Assembly: GCA_051453625.1 (NCBI GenBank)
Contig: JBOZIK010000001.1
Coordinates: 245,835,994 to 245,885,800, forward strand
Reading direction: 5' to 3'
DNA from: Welwitschia mirabilis
Lineage: Eukaryota; Gnetophyta; Gnetopsida; Welwitschiales
Length of the DNA stretch: 49,807 nt
A program made the position numbers and the translations under genes. The notes under the pieces were generated by a model. The model saw nothing but the letters and a program-made list of their open reading frames with translations, ran no database searches and had not been told where the DNA came from. Position 1 is the stretch's first letter, and the number at the start of each line of letters is the position of its first letter. Shown one piece after another: positions 24,762 through 35,608 of the stretch.

Positions 24762-25330
24762 AGGGTAGTTCCTAGTAATGTATCCTTCATTCTTACATTC
24801 ATTATACATGATTTTTCCTTGTAATTCAACATTAGGAGGTTGATTTCTAGTAGTCATTAAAATTATTTTTTGACAAGGTTTATTATCTATCCATCTCTTA
24901 TCCTATGCTTTAAGATAGTACCTTCTCTTATTATAAGCATATTTAACTAATTTCATTTCTAAGGTATGTAGAATGCTTTAGACCTTTGATGGAAGTGTGT
25001 CAATAAAGCTATTGATAAGATACTTTTTTAAAAAATGTTTTTGATACCTCATTAGAAATTACTAATGTTCATTCAACGGAAACTTTCTGAGATGTAGGCA
25101 TTAAAATTTGATGATTTGATCTTCAATAAAATCATCAAGAATGAATATTTTTTTAAATTCTTTTATAAAATTTTCTTAGGTAATTCTATGATCAAATTTT
25201 TCTTCGAATTGAAGCCACTATTCTTATGCATTTTTAATAAGGAAAATTATAGCATAGATGCATCTTATTTCTAGTGGAGTATTGTAGAGTATGAAAGTTT
25301 TATCTATTTGTTAATTCCATGACATAACTT
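24762..25330 (-). pseudogene. Decayed gypsy gag with broken zinc knuckle
   Basis: At 25090-25217 the minus strand reads WLQFEEKFDHRIT, a stop, then ENFIKEFKKIFILDDFIED. This is the W...F..K....T W..F...F...F pattern of the Ty3/gypsy retrotransposon gag domain, with TGG turned into a stop. Downstream, 24765-24806 reads YNECKNEGYITRNY, exactly the spacing of a CX2CX4HX4C zinc knuckle. Three of the four zinc ligands are replaced by Tyr (Cys, His and Cys), each explained by one transition. The protein would coat the element RNA inside virus-like particles. The start codon could not be placed, and the frame is interrupted several times. The knuckle style suggests a chromovirus-type gag, but that is inference. 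Confidence 0.75.
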
Positions 25331-25879
25331 TATCATTGGTTCTTTATTTTCCTTATAAATTTATATATAGATCATTTTTGCTATTTTATTAATATCTCTT
25401 TATTCTATTGTTGGTTTGTTTATTTTATTTAATATTAATACTTAAATATTTATTTCTATGTTTAAGAGCTTAATTTGTAAACTTTAAAGATCAAGTCATC
25501 TAGTAAAAGTGGTCTATGTAAAATTGGAAAGTTGTTTTGGTGGTACCTATAAGTCCTATTTCATTAGTTGACTAGCTTATTCTAGATGTGTAAGGAGGAA
25601 CTCTATATTATTAGGAGATCCAAATTTTATTAGCCAACCTCATTAGTTTAATCTATATGATTTCTATGTGAGAATTTACTTTCTACTCAATTACTCTTTA
25701 GTGTATTCTACCTCTTCATTTTGTAATGCCTTTTACTAGTGGGTTCTAATGGATTTTAAATAGGTTTTTTTCCCCAAAGGTTATTTTTCATAAGCATTAG
25801 CATAGTTAGTTAATTTTTAGTAACTAATATTTTAGTTAACTAACTTGCTTAGATATATTAACTATTGTAACTATTAGAG

Positions 25880-26935
25880 ATGTAGGCAACTATGATGTTA
25901 GACTTTCTATTAGGTAAATGTAATGCTAAACTTTCAATGGAATAAGTGTGACATCAGACTTTTAGTGGATAAGTATGACATTAGACTTTTAGTGAGATAA
26001 GTGTAATGTCAAATATTTGATGGGGTAAGTGTGATCACCTAGGATGAATAAGTATGATGTGAGACTTCCAATAGGACAAGTTTAACTTACAATGGATCAA
26101 ATGTAAAGTTAGAATTCTAGTAGGTAAGTGTGATGTTAGGTTTTAAGTGACTAAGTATGAGATCAAGTATCTAATAGACAAGTATAACATCAAACTTTTA
26201 GTTAATATCAAGTTTATAATAGATAAGTATAACATCAAACTTCCAGTGATTACATACAACATGAGGCTTTTCAGTAGGTAAGTATGATGCTAAACTTCTA
26301 ATAGGCAAGTTTAGTCTTAGGTTTCTAGTGAATAAATATGACATCAAACTTTTAAAAATTAAGTACGATGTCAAGTTTACAATAGAAACATGTGACATTA
26401 GACTTCCAGTAGATAAGTGTGATGTCATACTTTTAGTAAATAAGTATGACATTAGACTTTTGATAACCAAGATGTTAATTTTTTACTAGAAAAGTGTAAT
26501 GTTAGACTTTTGACAATTAAGTGTAACTTTAGGTTTCTAATAGATAAATATAATGTTAGATCTAAAAGTCAACTATGACATTAGAGGTGGATTTTATCAC
26601 TATAACTTTAGACTTGTAAACTAAATGTAATGCTAGATGTGGAACTCATAAGTATGATATTAGGCTTGTGAGGCAATTATGACATTAGAGATATGTTCCA
26701 TAACTATAATGTCAAACCTATGAACTAAGTGTAATGTGGGCTGTAGGACTCATGACTATGATGTTAGGTCTATAAGAAAACAATGAAATTAAATGTAAAA
26801 TCCATAATTATGATGTTAGACTAGTGGACTAAGTGTAATGTTGAGTGTGAAAATCATGATTATGATGTTATACTTGTAGACCAAGTGTAACATTAGGTGT
26901 GGAGCCCATAACTATGATATCATAATTGTGGATTA
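25880..26935. repeat. Array of 27-bp tandem repeats inside a gypsy element
   Basis: About 1.05 kb of imperfect repeats. From 25880 to about 26540 the unit is 27-28 bp and carries AAGTATGACATTAGACTTTT followed by a short variable part. Successive AAGT starts at 25944, 25971, 25999 and 26027 confirm the spacing. From about 26540 to 26935 a longer composite of about 52 bp alternates two half-units, one with AACTATGATGTTAGACTTGT and one with GTGTAATGTTAGGTGTGG. Because 27 is a multiple of three, frames stay open. The plus strand reads KYDAKLLIG, KYDIKLLKI, CDIRLPVDK. The minus strand reads SLMSYLFTR, SLASYLPTE in a 90-codon frame (26198-26470). On the minus strand it sits between primer site and gag core, so it is either leader DNA or an N-terminal gag extension. 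Confidence 0.85.
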
Positions 26936-27433
26936 TGAATGAGTTCAAACTTATTTTTTATTTTCTATATCATAGTTAAGGGGGTCTACTAAACTAAAAT
27001 TAACTAATATTGACTATTGTTTACTTAAGCTGATAAAGACATACCTTCACTATTTTAGCCATAACTTTTACATATGGAATCAAAATACTTGTTATAACCC
27101 CATTCTAGAAATCTTATAAAGAGCTCAATATTGGGAAAAGCAAGTTAATCTAGATTTTTCTTTAAATTCTATTTCTAAAATACTTAAAATTGATTATACT
27201 TATGAGCATACCTATAATCTTTAGTACTTTTAATCATTATTTGGTCATAACTTGCTTATATGAATTATTTTTTGGTTTTTTCTAATCCTATACCTTTTTA
27301 TATTTATGTTTTTCTTTGTTTTTATACTATGATTTTTTTCTCTTAATCAAAGTTAGCTATTTCTTAAGATATCTATCTTCCATATTTTCTTCTATTTGAT
27401 ATCTTTAAAAAATAACTGTTTACTATCTTTATC

Positions 27434-27447
27434 GCTCTTATACTAAT
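27434..27447 (-). other. Primer binding site of the 23-28 kb element
   Basis: The minus strand, straight after the LTR end, reads TTAGTATAAGAGC. This matches 11 of 13 bases of TTGGTATCAGAGC, the initiator-Met-tRNA site common in plant retrotransposons. Confidence 0.6.
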
Positions 27448-27889
27448 TATAATATTTTAAATTATAAAATTAAGATTAATCTTCAGATTTATTAAGGAAT
27501 TTTTGGAGACTATGTAATAAGGAAGTAAATGACATATTAATTAGGCAAAAAATGAAGTATGAATTTATTAATATAGTGTTGTATTATAATACAATGATAT
27601 TGCCTCTACATCTTATTCTAGCCTTGGACTAGTGGTCAAAGATAAAGACATGGACTATGATCTTATCCCCATCTTGGATCCCATGTGAATGACCCAAGAT
27701 TATTGTTGGTTACATCCTTCCACTTCATCCATCCCCACCTAATACCATAGGCTTGAGAACTCAAACAAAGGGACATAATACTAAAATTTAAGGGTCACAC
27801 CGTTTTGTTATACAATAGTTACAATTAATTATATTCTTAATTAAATTTAATAATAATTACTTAATTAAAAGTAATTTTAGAACATTACA
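27448..27889 (-). repeat. 5' LTR of the 23-28 kb gypsy element
   Basis: 442 bp. Its left end TATAATATTTT corresponds to TGTAATGTTCC in the partner LTR, differing only by G-to-A and C-to-T changes. Its right end GAACATTACA is intact. The two LTRs are clearly homologous but well diverged. Confidence 0.85.
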
Positions 27890-29560
27890 TTCCTACTTCA
27901 TACTCTAAAGTTCAACCTCTTTATAACTTTGATTTTTTTTTAATTTCTAAATTTTTTATTTCCTTACAGGTTTAGAGAACATATTGTTATCTTTGTTTAC
28001 TCATTATCTTTATTTATCTCTATAGAAAACATGACATTAGGGATTTACTACAACAAGGATCTTGGTTTTATAAATTGTAAAATCTTGTACAAATAATTGC
28101 ATAGTAATGAATAAATCCCTTTGATACTATTACCATTATTGCCATACAAGTAGTTGCAATTAAACATTAATTATGCATAAAAATTGATAGTGAAAGAAAA
28201 ATGAGATAAACACCAATGATCAATGGTTCTATCATTCTTCTCATGTATTAAACATTTATTTTGACTTAGAGTATGCTTGATACATATGCAACAAAATTAG
28301 TATTAACATTACTAATGAAACCATCATTATGGCTAAAATCAATATATCAANNNNNNNNNNNNNNNNNNNNNNNNNNNNNNNNNNNNNNNNNNNNNNNNNN
28401 NNNNNNNNNNNNNNNNNNNNNNNNNNNNNNNNNNNNNNNNNNNNNNNNNNATATATCAAAAAGATTAGTTTATAAATGCTCTTCATCTTTAGTTACTTCA
28501 TAACTAGAATGTTATTCATGTAGAAGTAGAAGATTACTATAGATAAAATAAAAGCTATTCTAATATCTACACGAAATTATCTAGTAATGGTAATTATACT
28601 ATCCTTAAAAGTTGTTGCAATAATAGTTACACTAGCATCACTATCATTTATGTGTAATATGATATGATAATTGATATTACAGATGCATGGAATTTTCACA
28701 CATCTTTAATGATTTTATCAATGAAAATTATAAATAAAACTATCATTATCAATTCTGCTATAATAGAATTTATAGAAATCATGTAACTAACCTATACTTT
28801 ATTTTCTTCTAACAAATTAAAAAAGCTAGCTTTGTTATTATTGTTTATATAAAATGCATCCTCTATTCTCAAGATTATCTTTATTATTCTATTTATCGAT
28901 ATGATTTATCTATGACATGAACTATGCATAAACATATAAATCCTTTTTTTTATTGTTATAATGTTATAAATTATTAACTTTAATTATTTATTTTGTGTTT
29001 TTCTGACATTTAATATCACCACAAGTTAATTATTTGTTAAATATTTTCACATCCAAGATAAGCATATACCAAAAATAGTTAATAATGAAGCATGCATATT
29101 TTAGGTTTTCCTTTTTTAACCTTAGGAATAGAGTAATTTAAGTGGCTATAAGAATATGTACTTCATATCATAGTTCCACACATCACAAAACTTTAGATTA
29201 TATAGTATCACAAGCATTATTGTCTTATTTAGGTTTTAATTTATTTGGATGAGGAGGTGTGTCTAGTAGTGGACTATGATGATGTTGTTATATTATTTAG
29301 CCAATTTATAGTTTATTCTACCTCATTCTTATTTAAAATAAAAATGGTAAATTATCTTTTCCATAGAAATAGGAAAATTGTTAGACTATTTTAAATATTG
29401 ATGTGCCTTATTTCTTTTATTTTTCCTTATTTCAAATTTATTTTATTTTTCCTCATTACATTATTTTACAATTTAAAATTATTTGTTTTACAAACAATTA
29501 ATTTGAATATCTTATACACCATGTTACCCCTTCTTTTTTGTGTGAGATGCTATTTGAATA
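27890..29560. other. AT-rich stretch with no gene recognised, one gap
   Basis: No domain or LTR end was identified. The 100-N gap at 28351-28450 is flanked on both sides by ATATATCAA. Frames that seem to cross the gap are not supported by any sequence. Part of this stretch may be the 5' LTR and leader of the copia remnant that starts at 29.56 kb, but I could not find a primer site. Confidence 0.4.
28351..28450. other. Assembly gap (100 N) with 9-base duplicated flank
   Basis: ATATATCAA ends at 28350 and restarts at 28451. Confidence 0.9.
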
Positions 29561-29569
29561 AACATCAAG

Positions 29570-30290
29570 ATATCAAATGTAAAGTTTTAACATGGAGAAG
29601 TTAAACAATAGAAAAAGCTTTACGTTTTAATAAGTCAAGATCATAAATCTAGATATTTAAAATGGAGTTCATAAGGCATTATAACAGAATATATGTATGA
29701 TAAAAGTAAAAGGATCTTCATTTAAGTACTCATAAATTTCATTATATTGAACCTTACAGATTAGATTCAACTTAATGTAGCAATGGAAGGTTATGTTGCT
29801 ATACTAGGAATAAAATTGTAAAAATATTATACAATAATAAGTTCCAAACTAATAATTTATGCATAAAAATAGAGTTTTATTACTTTAAGATGAAATAATG
29901 CATTTCCATAGTTAATCATTTGAATTATTTAAATGAGCTAATATTTTATCTCTCAAGCATTAAAATAAAAATTAAAGACAAAAATCAAGCTCCTATCCTT
30001 CATAAATATCTTTTCAATCCTTTTGCCATAACATTAATCTATGAAAAGAGTATTATAGAATTGAAGATAATAACTATAGCACTCTTATAATAAGAGTGAA
30101 TAAAATCTACTAATGTAAAACTATCTAGTAAAATCTTGTTGGCTAGAGGATGCATCATGAAAGAAGCCTAATAAATAAATGTCTAGATCAAAGTCCCAAT
30201 CTAGAATGGTTAATAAGAAAAAAAATAAATATCACTATTATCATTAAAAAAATAATTTTATAAAGTAATTTAGAAAGATTAAGGTAAAGT
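29570..30290 (+). pseudogene. Copia gag remnant with broken zinc knuckle
   Basis: The plus strand keeps the outline of the copia gag (UBN2-type) domain. Segments include LCIKIEFYYFKMK near 29857, NELIFYLSSIKIK near 29935, ITLIYEKSIIELK near 30030 and ARGCIMKEA near 30140. The knuckle region at about 30220-30272 reads KYHYYH, a stop, KNNFIK, a stop, FRK, so the Cys and His ligands are largely lost. A run of basic residues precedes it as in intact relatives. Frame jumps are needed between the segments. Confidence 0.65.
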
Positions 30291-30379
30291 AGATAAGAAA
30301 TAGAATAATGATCAGACATCTACCTCTCACATGAATGAGGACAATGTTGTAGATAGTGAGGAGTGTAGTGGTATTCTTA

Positions 30380-30620
30380 CATTTACAAAAGCACTTAGAA
30401 GAGATGAATGGATTCTTAATTTAGGAATTTCATGGTATATGACTTCTAATAGATCTTAACTTTACATATATCAAAAAACTAATGGGGAAAAACTTCTAAT
30501 GAAAACATATGCTGAAGCCAAAATTATTGGTATTAATACAATTCAAATCAAAACTTATCATAGAGTAATAACATGTAAAAATTTATTAGAGGTTACACTG
30601 ACATGCTAAAAATCATTAGA
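30380..30620 (+). pseudogene. Copia aspartic protease remnant, catalytic Asp lost
   Basis: The plus strand reads RRDEWILNLGISWYMTSNRS from about 30397. The family motif at this place is W-x-x-D-[ST]-G. Codon 30418-30420 is AAT (Asn) instead of an Asp codon, and the following Ser/Thr is Leu. Downstream AKIIGINTIQIKT (about 30511-30560) matches the second half of the protease. This enzyme would have cut the polyprotein and cannot do so here. Confidence 0.75.
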
Positions 30621-30689
30621 GGTTTTTTGGATTATGAAAAAGGATAAGAAAGAATCAAATATCTATAAATTACTATAAGATATAATTGT

Positions 30690-31290
30690 AGAAGATGTAG
30701 ACATGATAATTAGAGATGTTACTTTACTAGTGTTATGGCACAGAAGTCTTAGACATGTTAGTGATCTTGGATTGAAGAAACTAGTACAAATGATGCTCCT
30801 ACTAGGTTTGTAAAAAAATAAATATGATTTCTCTAAGTATTATGCATATTGTACATAATGTGGAGTAAAGTTTCCTCATATTACAATAAGGAGAAAAGAT
30901 ATCCTAGACTTTGTACATTGTCATGTCTACATCCATTCTTTTAAGCATCTTTGGGAGGTGCATAATATTTCAACATCTTTGTTAATTATAAATTAAGGAA
31001 TGTATTATTATTTTAATGGAAAGATAAGTTTAATGCTTTTATTAACAAATTCAAGGAATAGATAGAGAGTAGAACTAGAATAAAGATCAAGAATTGTCAA
31101 GTATACTTTAGTGGATAATACACCTTAAGAAAGTTTAATTGATACTACAATTCTAAAAGAATCAAAAGGTATCTTACAATTCTAGGTTCTCTATAGCAAA
31201 ATGGTTCTATAGAAATCATGAATTATGTACTCTTAGAACGTGTCAAAATAATGAAGCTTCTAGATAAAGGCTATTAACACTACATACTAC
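30690..31290 (+). pseudogene. Copia integrase remnant
   Basis: The N-terminal zinc-binding region reads LWHRSLRHVSDLGLKKL at about 30733-30783. RKDILDFVHCHVY at about 30893-30931 lies where the first catalytic Asp should sit, and His occupies that position. QNGSIEIMNYVLLERVKIM at about 31198-31255 retains the third catalytic residue, Glu. The middle Asp region is too broken to read. The protein once inserted element cDNA into the host genome. Confidence 0.7.
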
Positions 31291-31869
31291 ATGGTGAAGA
31301 AAATATTATGTTTTACTATTGATGGTAATAATTTAAAGTTGTGGGGTTAATTACTAGGTAGGAATGATAATCTTATGACCTTTGAATGTATTTTGTATGT
31401 ACATGTTTTAGACGTTTAGATAAGAAATCTTGAATCAAATACGGAGATGTATATCTTTCTTAGATATGTAGAGTGCATTAAGGAATACAAAAATTGGATT
31501 ATGTCATGAGGGATATCTTATGTAATATATCAATGAATCATTAGTTCTATAGAAAAGACATGACATGACACCAAGGTGGATTAGCATCAAAATGAATTCT
31601 CTACAAATATAAATCTTACTAGAGATGAAGATAATAAGGAGAATAGACATGAGGATTAACAAGAATTCATTGATACACAGATTCAAGTAAAGAATACTTA
31701 TCCTTAAGTGAATATTTACATATCTTGAGAAATAGGATATGATGATGAGTACACATTTCTATCATTATTTTCTAAAGTGAATAAGCTATTATCTCATGAT
31801 TTTTCATTGAATATTACTCTTAAGGATGAATGTAAGCATCCATGGAAGAAGAGATGTGATACCTCTTAC

Positions 31870-32612
31870 AAAATCAAATCTAGGTGTTCAAAGCTTCTAT
31901 AAGAAAGAAAAACCATTAAACTTAAAATGGTTATTCCAAGTAAAGCATGTTATAATAGAAATTATTAACTAGATCAAAATCAGATTAGTTTCTAAAAACT
32001 ATTTCTATAAAATGGGGATAAATGTATTTGATGTGTTTATGCTAATATCAAAACTAGCATTAATCCAAGTCATTTTTATTCTAGCTATAATAGGTGAATA
32101 TGAGAATAGATTTCTTACATGATGAGGTAGAACAAGAAATAAATAGAAAGTACCCAGAGGCATTTATGATGAAATATAGCGTAAATCTTATCTACAAACT
32201 TAGGAAATTCTTGTATCAATTAAAGTAAAGTCTAAGGAAATGGAACAAGAGGATTAATTCTTTCATGTGTAATACTTATTTTCAAGAAATCATTCATATT
32301 TCTATGTATATAATAGAATTGTAAGGATAAGAATCTCATAAATTTAATCGTATAAATAGATGACATGATCATTATAGAAAAGAATATGATGGAGATTAAC
32401 AAGCTAAAGGAACTCCTTATCATCGAAGTTTGAGAAGAAGAACTTACATGAAGTCAAGTTCCATCTTGTTATGAGTATTACTTGAGATAAGTAGAATGGA
32501 AATTTATGATTAATTTAAGAATGATACACTAAAAATTTCTCAAGAGATTCAAGATAGAAGATGTCAAGTCTATTGGAACTCCTATTAAAACAGACCTTTT
32601 AATTTTTTTTAA
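31870..32612 (+). pseudogene. Copia reverse transcriptase remnant
   Basis: Plus-strand pieces in order: LKWLFQVKHVIIEIIN near 31920, FLHDEVEQEINRKYPEAFMM near 32111, NLIYKLRKFLYQLK near 32185, then the catalytic box near 32347-32375 reading LIV, a stop, IDDMIII. The Tyr of Y-x-D-D has become a stop while both Asp remain. Finally FLKRFKIEDVKSIGTPIKTD at about 32535-32595 is the conserved segment after the palm. The homology ends there and poly-A/T DNA follows. Confidence 0.8.
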
Positions 32613-33369
32613 AAAATATAAACTTTTTAAAAATAATTTTTTAGCCCTCTTTTGGATTTTCTTTTTAACATTTTTTTCTCTTTAAATTTTTTTTTTTTTC
32701 GTGTGTTTTTCCCCCATATGTATTAACCTACATTGACTAAGAGTGCTTGTTACCACTTCATCCAGCCATGTTACCTTAGCTAGTGATAGCCCGCATTTAT
32801 AACTAGACCCACTGCATCTCCTACTCTATCTAATCCACCCATTGACTCTACCCTTTTCACGTTTCTAAAAGAATTTCAATGGGGTGTTATATTCCTTTAT
32901 TGTTATCTAGTATTCCAATGTCAACATAATGCATTAATGAATCAGTGTCCATTACATGATTGGCTAGACTCCCTTTAGACACCTTTCTACCATGTGATCT
33001 ATTAGACTCTGGAATTGGTGCATCAATGCTGGCATTTGTTTTTTGAGAGCTTGTGATCTACCTTGATAACACTCCCTCCCTTTGTTACTTGCCTACTAAG
33101 ATCACACCTATGCCACCAAGTCCCCTAGTAGCACTTACACTTCTAGTCCCCTGATGACACATCCTCCATAGTAGCACTTGCACTAGGTCTTACGCTATTA
33201 TGCTCATGATTAGTAGTGGAGAAATGGAATAAGGATGTGATGCAAAAAAATAAGATTCCATTTATTTTGGAGTATCATTAAGAAGTTTTAATCAACCTTC
33301 ATTTCAAAGTTGATTGATATTTCTAGGTAACCGAAATACTAGGGAAACCTCTCTGTATCCTATAGTTCA
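32613..33369. other. T-rich then mixed-composition DNA left of the copia element
   Basis: A poly-T tract (about 32640-32700) is followed by about 650 bp that is less AT-rich than the surroundings. No frame or domain was recognised. Similar composition occurs on the far side of the copia element (39946-40340), so the two may be halves of one older sequence split by the insertion. Confidence 0.35.
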
Positions 33370-33665
33370 TGTTATGGAAAATAATAAAAGAAAGAACACC
33401 AGATTTTAATTAGATTCGATTAATTATGCCTACATCCTTAGACACTATCAAACTTTATTTTATAAGAAATATTGCCAGTGAAATATTACAACTAAAGAGA
33501 GAGAAGGAATAATCTAGCCAAGATAAGTCTTATAATTTTTGGGATGAAAAAATGAGTGGGAGATGGACCCCTTTTATGGCTTAAATTCCTTAGTACTTTT
33601 CTTATGCTACCCATGTAAGATAAATACACTCCCACTATTCATTTGAGATGAGCTAAAATAAAAGA
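33370..33665 (-). repeat. 3' LTR of the 33-40 kb copia element
   Basis: 296 bp, starting TGTTATGG on the plus strand and ending beside the polypurine tract. By hand count it differs from the right LTR at about 40 of 296 positions with no indel. The outer dinucleotides fit the TG...CA rule on the left end. The right end is degraded (AAAGA where the partner has TAACA). Confidence 0.9.
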
Positions 33666-33680
33666 AATCTCCACCTTGGC
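33666..33680 (-). other. Polypurine tract of the 33-40 kb copia element
   Basis: The minus strand reads GCCAAGGTGGAGATT, directly abutting the LTR start. It is a typical copia plus-strand primer tract. Confidence 0.8.
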
Positions 33681-33849
33681 AAATCTCTATATCTTTAATC
33701 TCCTCTCAAATTTTGATAATGTCTTCAATTTCAATTTTCAAATTTTTCTAATATTGATCAAGTCCAAACAAACTTTGAACTTAACAATAGTCACTACTTT
33801 TGTCAACATATCTATAGAATTTTCATTGGTCTAAATCTTCTGGATTGTC

Positions 33850-34195
33850 ATTCCACTTTCTTCCAAAATCTCAATGCACTTCGACATGCCTCTGTCTAAT
33901 TCTGAGTTCACCAAGCAACTCTTGAAGCCAAATTGCTTCCTTTACAGCCTCTGAAATTGTCATATACTCTGCTTCTGTAGTTGACAGAGCCACTGTTAAC
34001 TATAAGGTAGACTTCCAACTAACTGGTGCTCTTGTAAGAGTGAATACATAGCCTGTAGTTGATCTGCGCTTATCCAAATCACCAGCATAATCGGAATCAC
34101 AATATCCAGCAATTCACTGACTGTCTTTCTACTCAAATACTAATCCAAAATCCACAGTATTCTGGATATATCGTAAGATCCATTTCATAGCTTGT
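33850..34195 (-). pseudogene. Copia RNase H, best-preserved domain of the window
   Basis: The minus strand reads [20 protein letters not shown], then [14 protein letters not shown], a stop, LTVALSTTEAEYM, then SEAVKEAIWLQELLGEL. The acidic residues expected for RNase H are present (Asp in CDSDYAGD, Glu in STTEAEYM). A few codons are stops, two upstream near 34105-34135 and one after SWKSTL. The enzyme degrades RNA in the RNA-DNA hybrid during reverse transcription. The homology ends near 33850, and non-coding sequence leads to the polypurine tract. Confidence 0.85.
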
Positions 34196-34604
34196 CAATG
34201 TTCCTTTCTAGGATCATGCATATACCTGCTCACAACCCTAACTACTTGTGAAATGTCAGGCCTTATACACACCATAGCATACATCAAGCTACCAACAGCA
34301 TTTGCATAGGGTACTTTTGTTATGTACTCCCCATTCTGCATCATTCTTTGGTGACATAGCAGCACTGAGTCTAAAATGAGGAGCAAGTGGAGTATTAACT
34401 GGTTTTATCCTCTCATCCAAGCCAAAACGCTTTAGCATCCTTCTCAGATATTGCTTCTGAGTCAAACATAACCTCCTCGATTTTCTATCTCGGAAAATCT
34501 CCATGCCAAGAATTTTCTTTGCTTCACCTAGATCCTTCATCTCAAACTCCCTTTTCAATTGAGTCTTCAATTTCTCAATTTCTATCTGACTCTTGGAAGC
34601 TATC
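34196..34604 (-). pseudogene. Copia RT C-terminal part, contig copy 1
   Basis: The minus strand reads EIEKLKTQLKREFEMKDLGE, then KKILGMEIF, then QYLRRMLKRFGLDE, then VNTPLAPHFRLSAAMSPKND, then in another frame VPYANAVGSLMYAM and VSRYMHDP. This is the RT palm-to-connection segment of copia elements. One frameshift near 34330 separates the last part. The same segment occurs again at 34711-35120 across an N gap with roughly 8 percent divergence, so one of the two is probably a misplaced contig end or a second element copy. Confidence 0.85.
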
Positions 34605-34704
34605 NNNNNNNNNNNNNNNNNNNNNNNNNNNNNNNNNNNNNNNNNNNNNNNNNNNNNNNNNNNNNNNNNNNNNNNNNNNNNNNNNNNNNNNNNNNNNNNN
34701 NNNN
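34605..34704. other. Assembly gap (100 N) between two copies of an RT segment
   Basis: 34195-34604 is repeated at 34711-35120 (offset about 515). The two copies differ at several dozen positions, so they are not simply the same read overlap. Confidence 0.9.
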
Positions 34705-34710
34705 ATCTTT

Positions 34711-35376
34711 TCAATGTTTCTTTCAAGGATCATGCATATACCTGCTCATAACCCCAAATGCCTGTGAAATGTTAGGTCTTGTACATATCATAGCATACAT
34801 CAAGCTATTAACAGCATTTGCATAGGATACTTTTGATATGTACTCTTGTTCTGCATCATTCTTTGGTGACATAGCAACACTGAGTTTGAAATGAGAAGCA
34901 AGTGTAGTAATAACTAGTTTTTTCCTCTCATCCAAGCCAAAATGCTTTAGCATCCTTCTCAGATATTTCTTCTGAGACAAACATAACCTCCTTGATTTTC
35001 TATCTTAGAAAATCTCCATGCCAAGAATTGTCTTTGCTTCACCTATATCCTTCATCTCAAACTCCCTTTTCAATTGAGTCTTTAATTTCTCAATTTCTAT
35101 CTGACTCTTGAAAGCTATCAACATATCATCAATATATAGAAGAAGATATATGAAGGATCCATCTTGTAGCTTATACAAATATACATAATGATCATATTTG
35201 CTTCTTGTGTATCCATGCCCAATTANNNNNNNNNNNNNNNNNNNNNNNNNNNNNNNNNNNNNNNNNNNNNNNNNNNNNNNNNNNNNNNNNNNNNNNNNNN
35301 NNNNNNNNNNNNNNNNNNNNNNNNNNNNNNNNNNNNNNNNNNNNNNNNAGATTTCCTCTTCTAGGTCTCCATGCAA
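34711..35376 (-). pseudogene. Copia reverse transcriptase core, contig copy 2
   Basis: From the N-terminal side (35376) the minus strand reads MHGDLEEEI (the family has a conserved H-G-x-L-E-E-E-I here), then a 123-N gap. Then YTRSKYDHYVYLYKLQDGSF, IYLLLYIDDMLIA and FEMKDIGEAKTILGMEIF follow. YIDDM is the catalytic Y-x-D-D-M box with both Asp intact at about 35130. It continues as YLRRMLKHFGLDERKK, VSYANAVNSLMYAM and VMSRYMHDP in the 34723-34980 frame. A stop separates the two open stretches near 35005. Frame retention over some 120 codons suggests a younger copy than the 30-kb remnant. Confidence 0.88.
35226..35348. other. Assembly gap (123 N) inside RT
   Basis: The reading frame on both sides is RT and stays consistent across the gap, so an estimated-size gap is plausible. 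No duplicated flank is seen. Confidence 0.9.
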
Positions 35377-35608
35377 AAATGTAGTTTTTACATCCCACTA
35401 AACTAGTTCAAGATCTAATTTTGCTACCAAATCCAATAGAATTCTAAGGGAGAAGTGCTTTACAATCAGAGAAAATACCTCATTATAATCAACTCCTTCC
35501 TTTTAAGCATAGCCTTTAGCTACTAATCTTACTTTGTAGCAAACATTACCTTGGTTAGGAAATCCCTCTTTCTTTACATATACCCATTTGCACCCAATCA
35601 CATTATTT

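Larger units (their letters stand above)
23202..27889 (-). mobile_element. Minus-strand Ty3/gypsy element with paired LTRs, internally reduced
   Basis: Direct LTRs at 23202-23689 and 27448-27889 enclose about 3.76 kb. The minus strand shows, in order, a primer site beside the right LTR, a 27-bp repeat array, a gag remnant with zinc knuckle, a stretch without recognisable pol, and a polypurine tract beside the left LTR. An autonomous element of this kind needs about 3 kb more for protease, RT, RNase H and integrase, so it is a deletion derivative or a non-autonomous element. No clean 5-bp target duplication is seen. The flanks TTTCTACT (left) and TTCCTACT (right) match 7 of 8 but are offset by three bases. 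Confidence 0.75.
29560..32612 (+). mobile_element. Decayed plus-strand Ty1/copia gag-pol remnant
   Basis: Fragments of gag, zinc knuckle, protease, integrase N-terminal region, integrase core and RT follow in canonical copia order on the plus strand. The homology stops after the RT thumb at about 32612. No RNase H, LTR, primer site or polypurine tract was identified. Stops and frameshifts are dense, far more than in the 33-40 kb element, so this copy is older. Confidence 0.8.

Noticed and set aside
25880-26935. CRISPR-like array of regular short repeats
   Set aside because: Units abut with no unique spacers, the repeats are degenerate, and the context is a plant retroelement. This is a minisatellite.
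28256-28503. Frames on both strands across the 28351-28450 gap
   Set aside because: Openness is due to N. The flanks share only a 9-base contig-end repeat and no domain.
31504-31686. 60-codon minus frame
   Set aside because: Lies opposite the plus-strand copia remnant and shows no domain.
32232-32423. 63-codon minus frame
   Set aside because: It is the antisense shadow of the plus-strand copia RT remnant.
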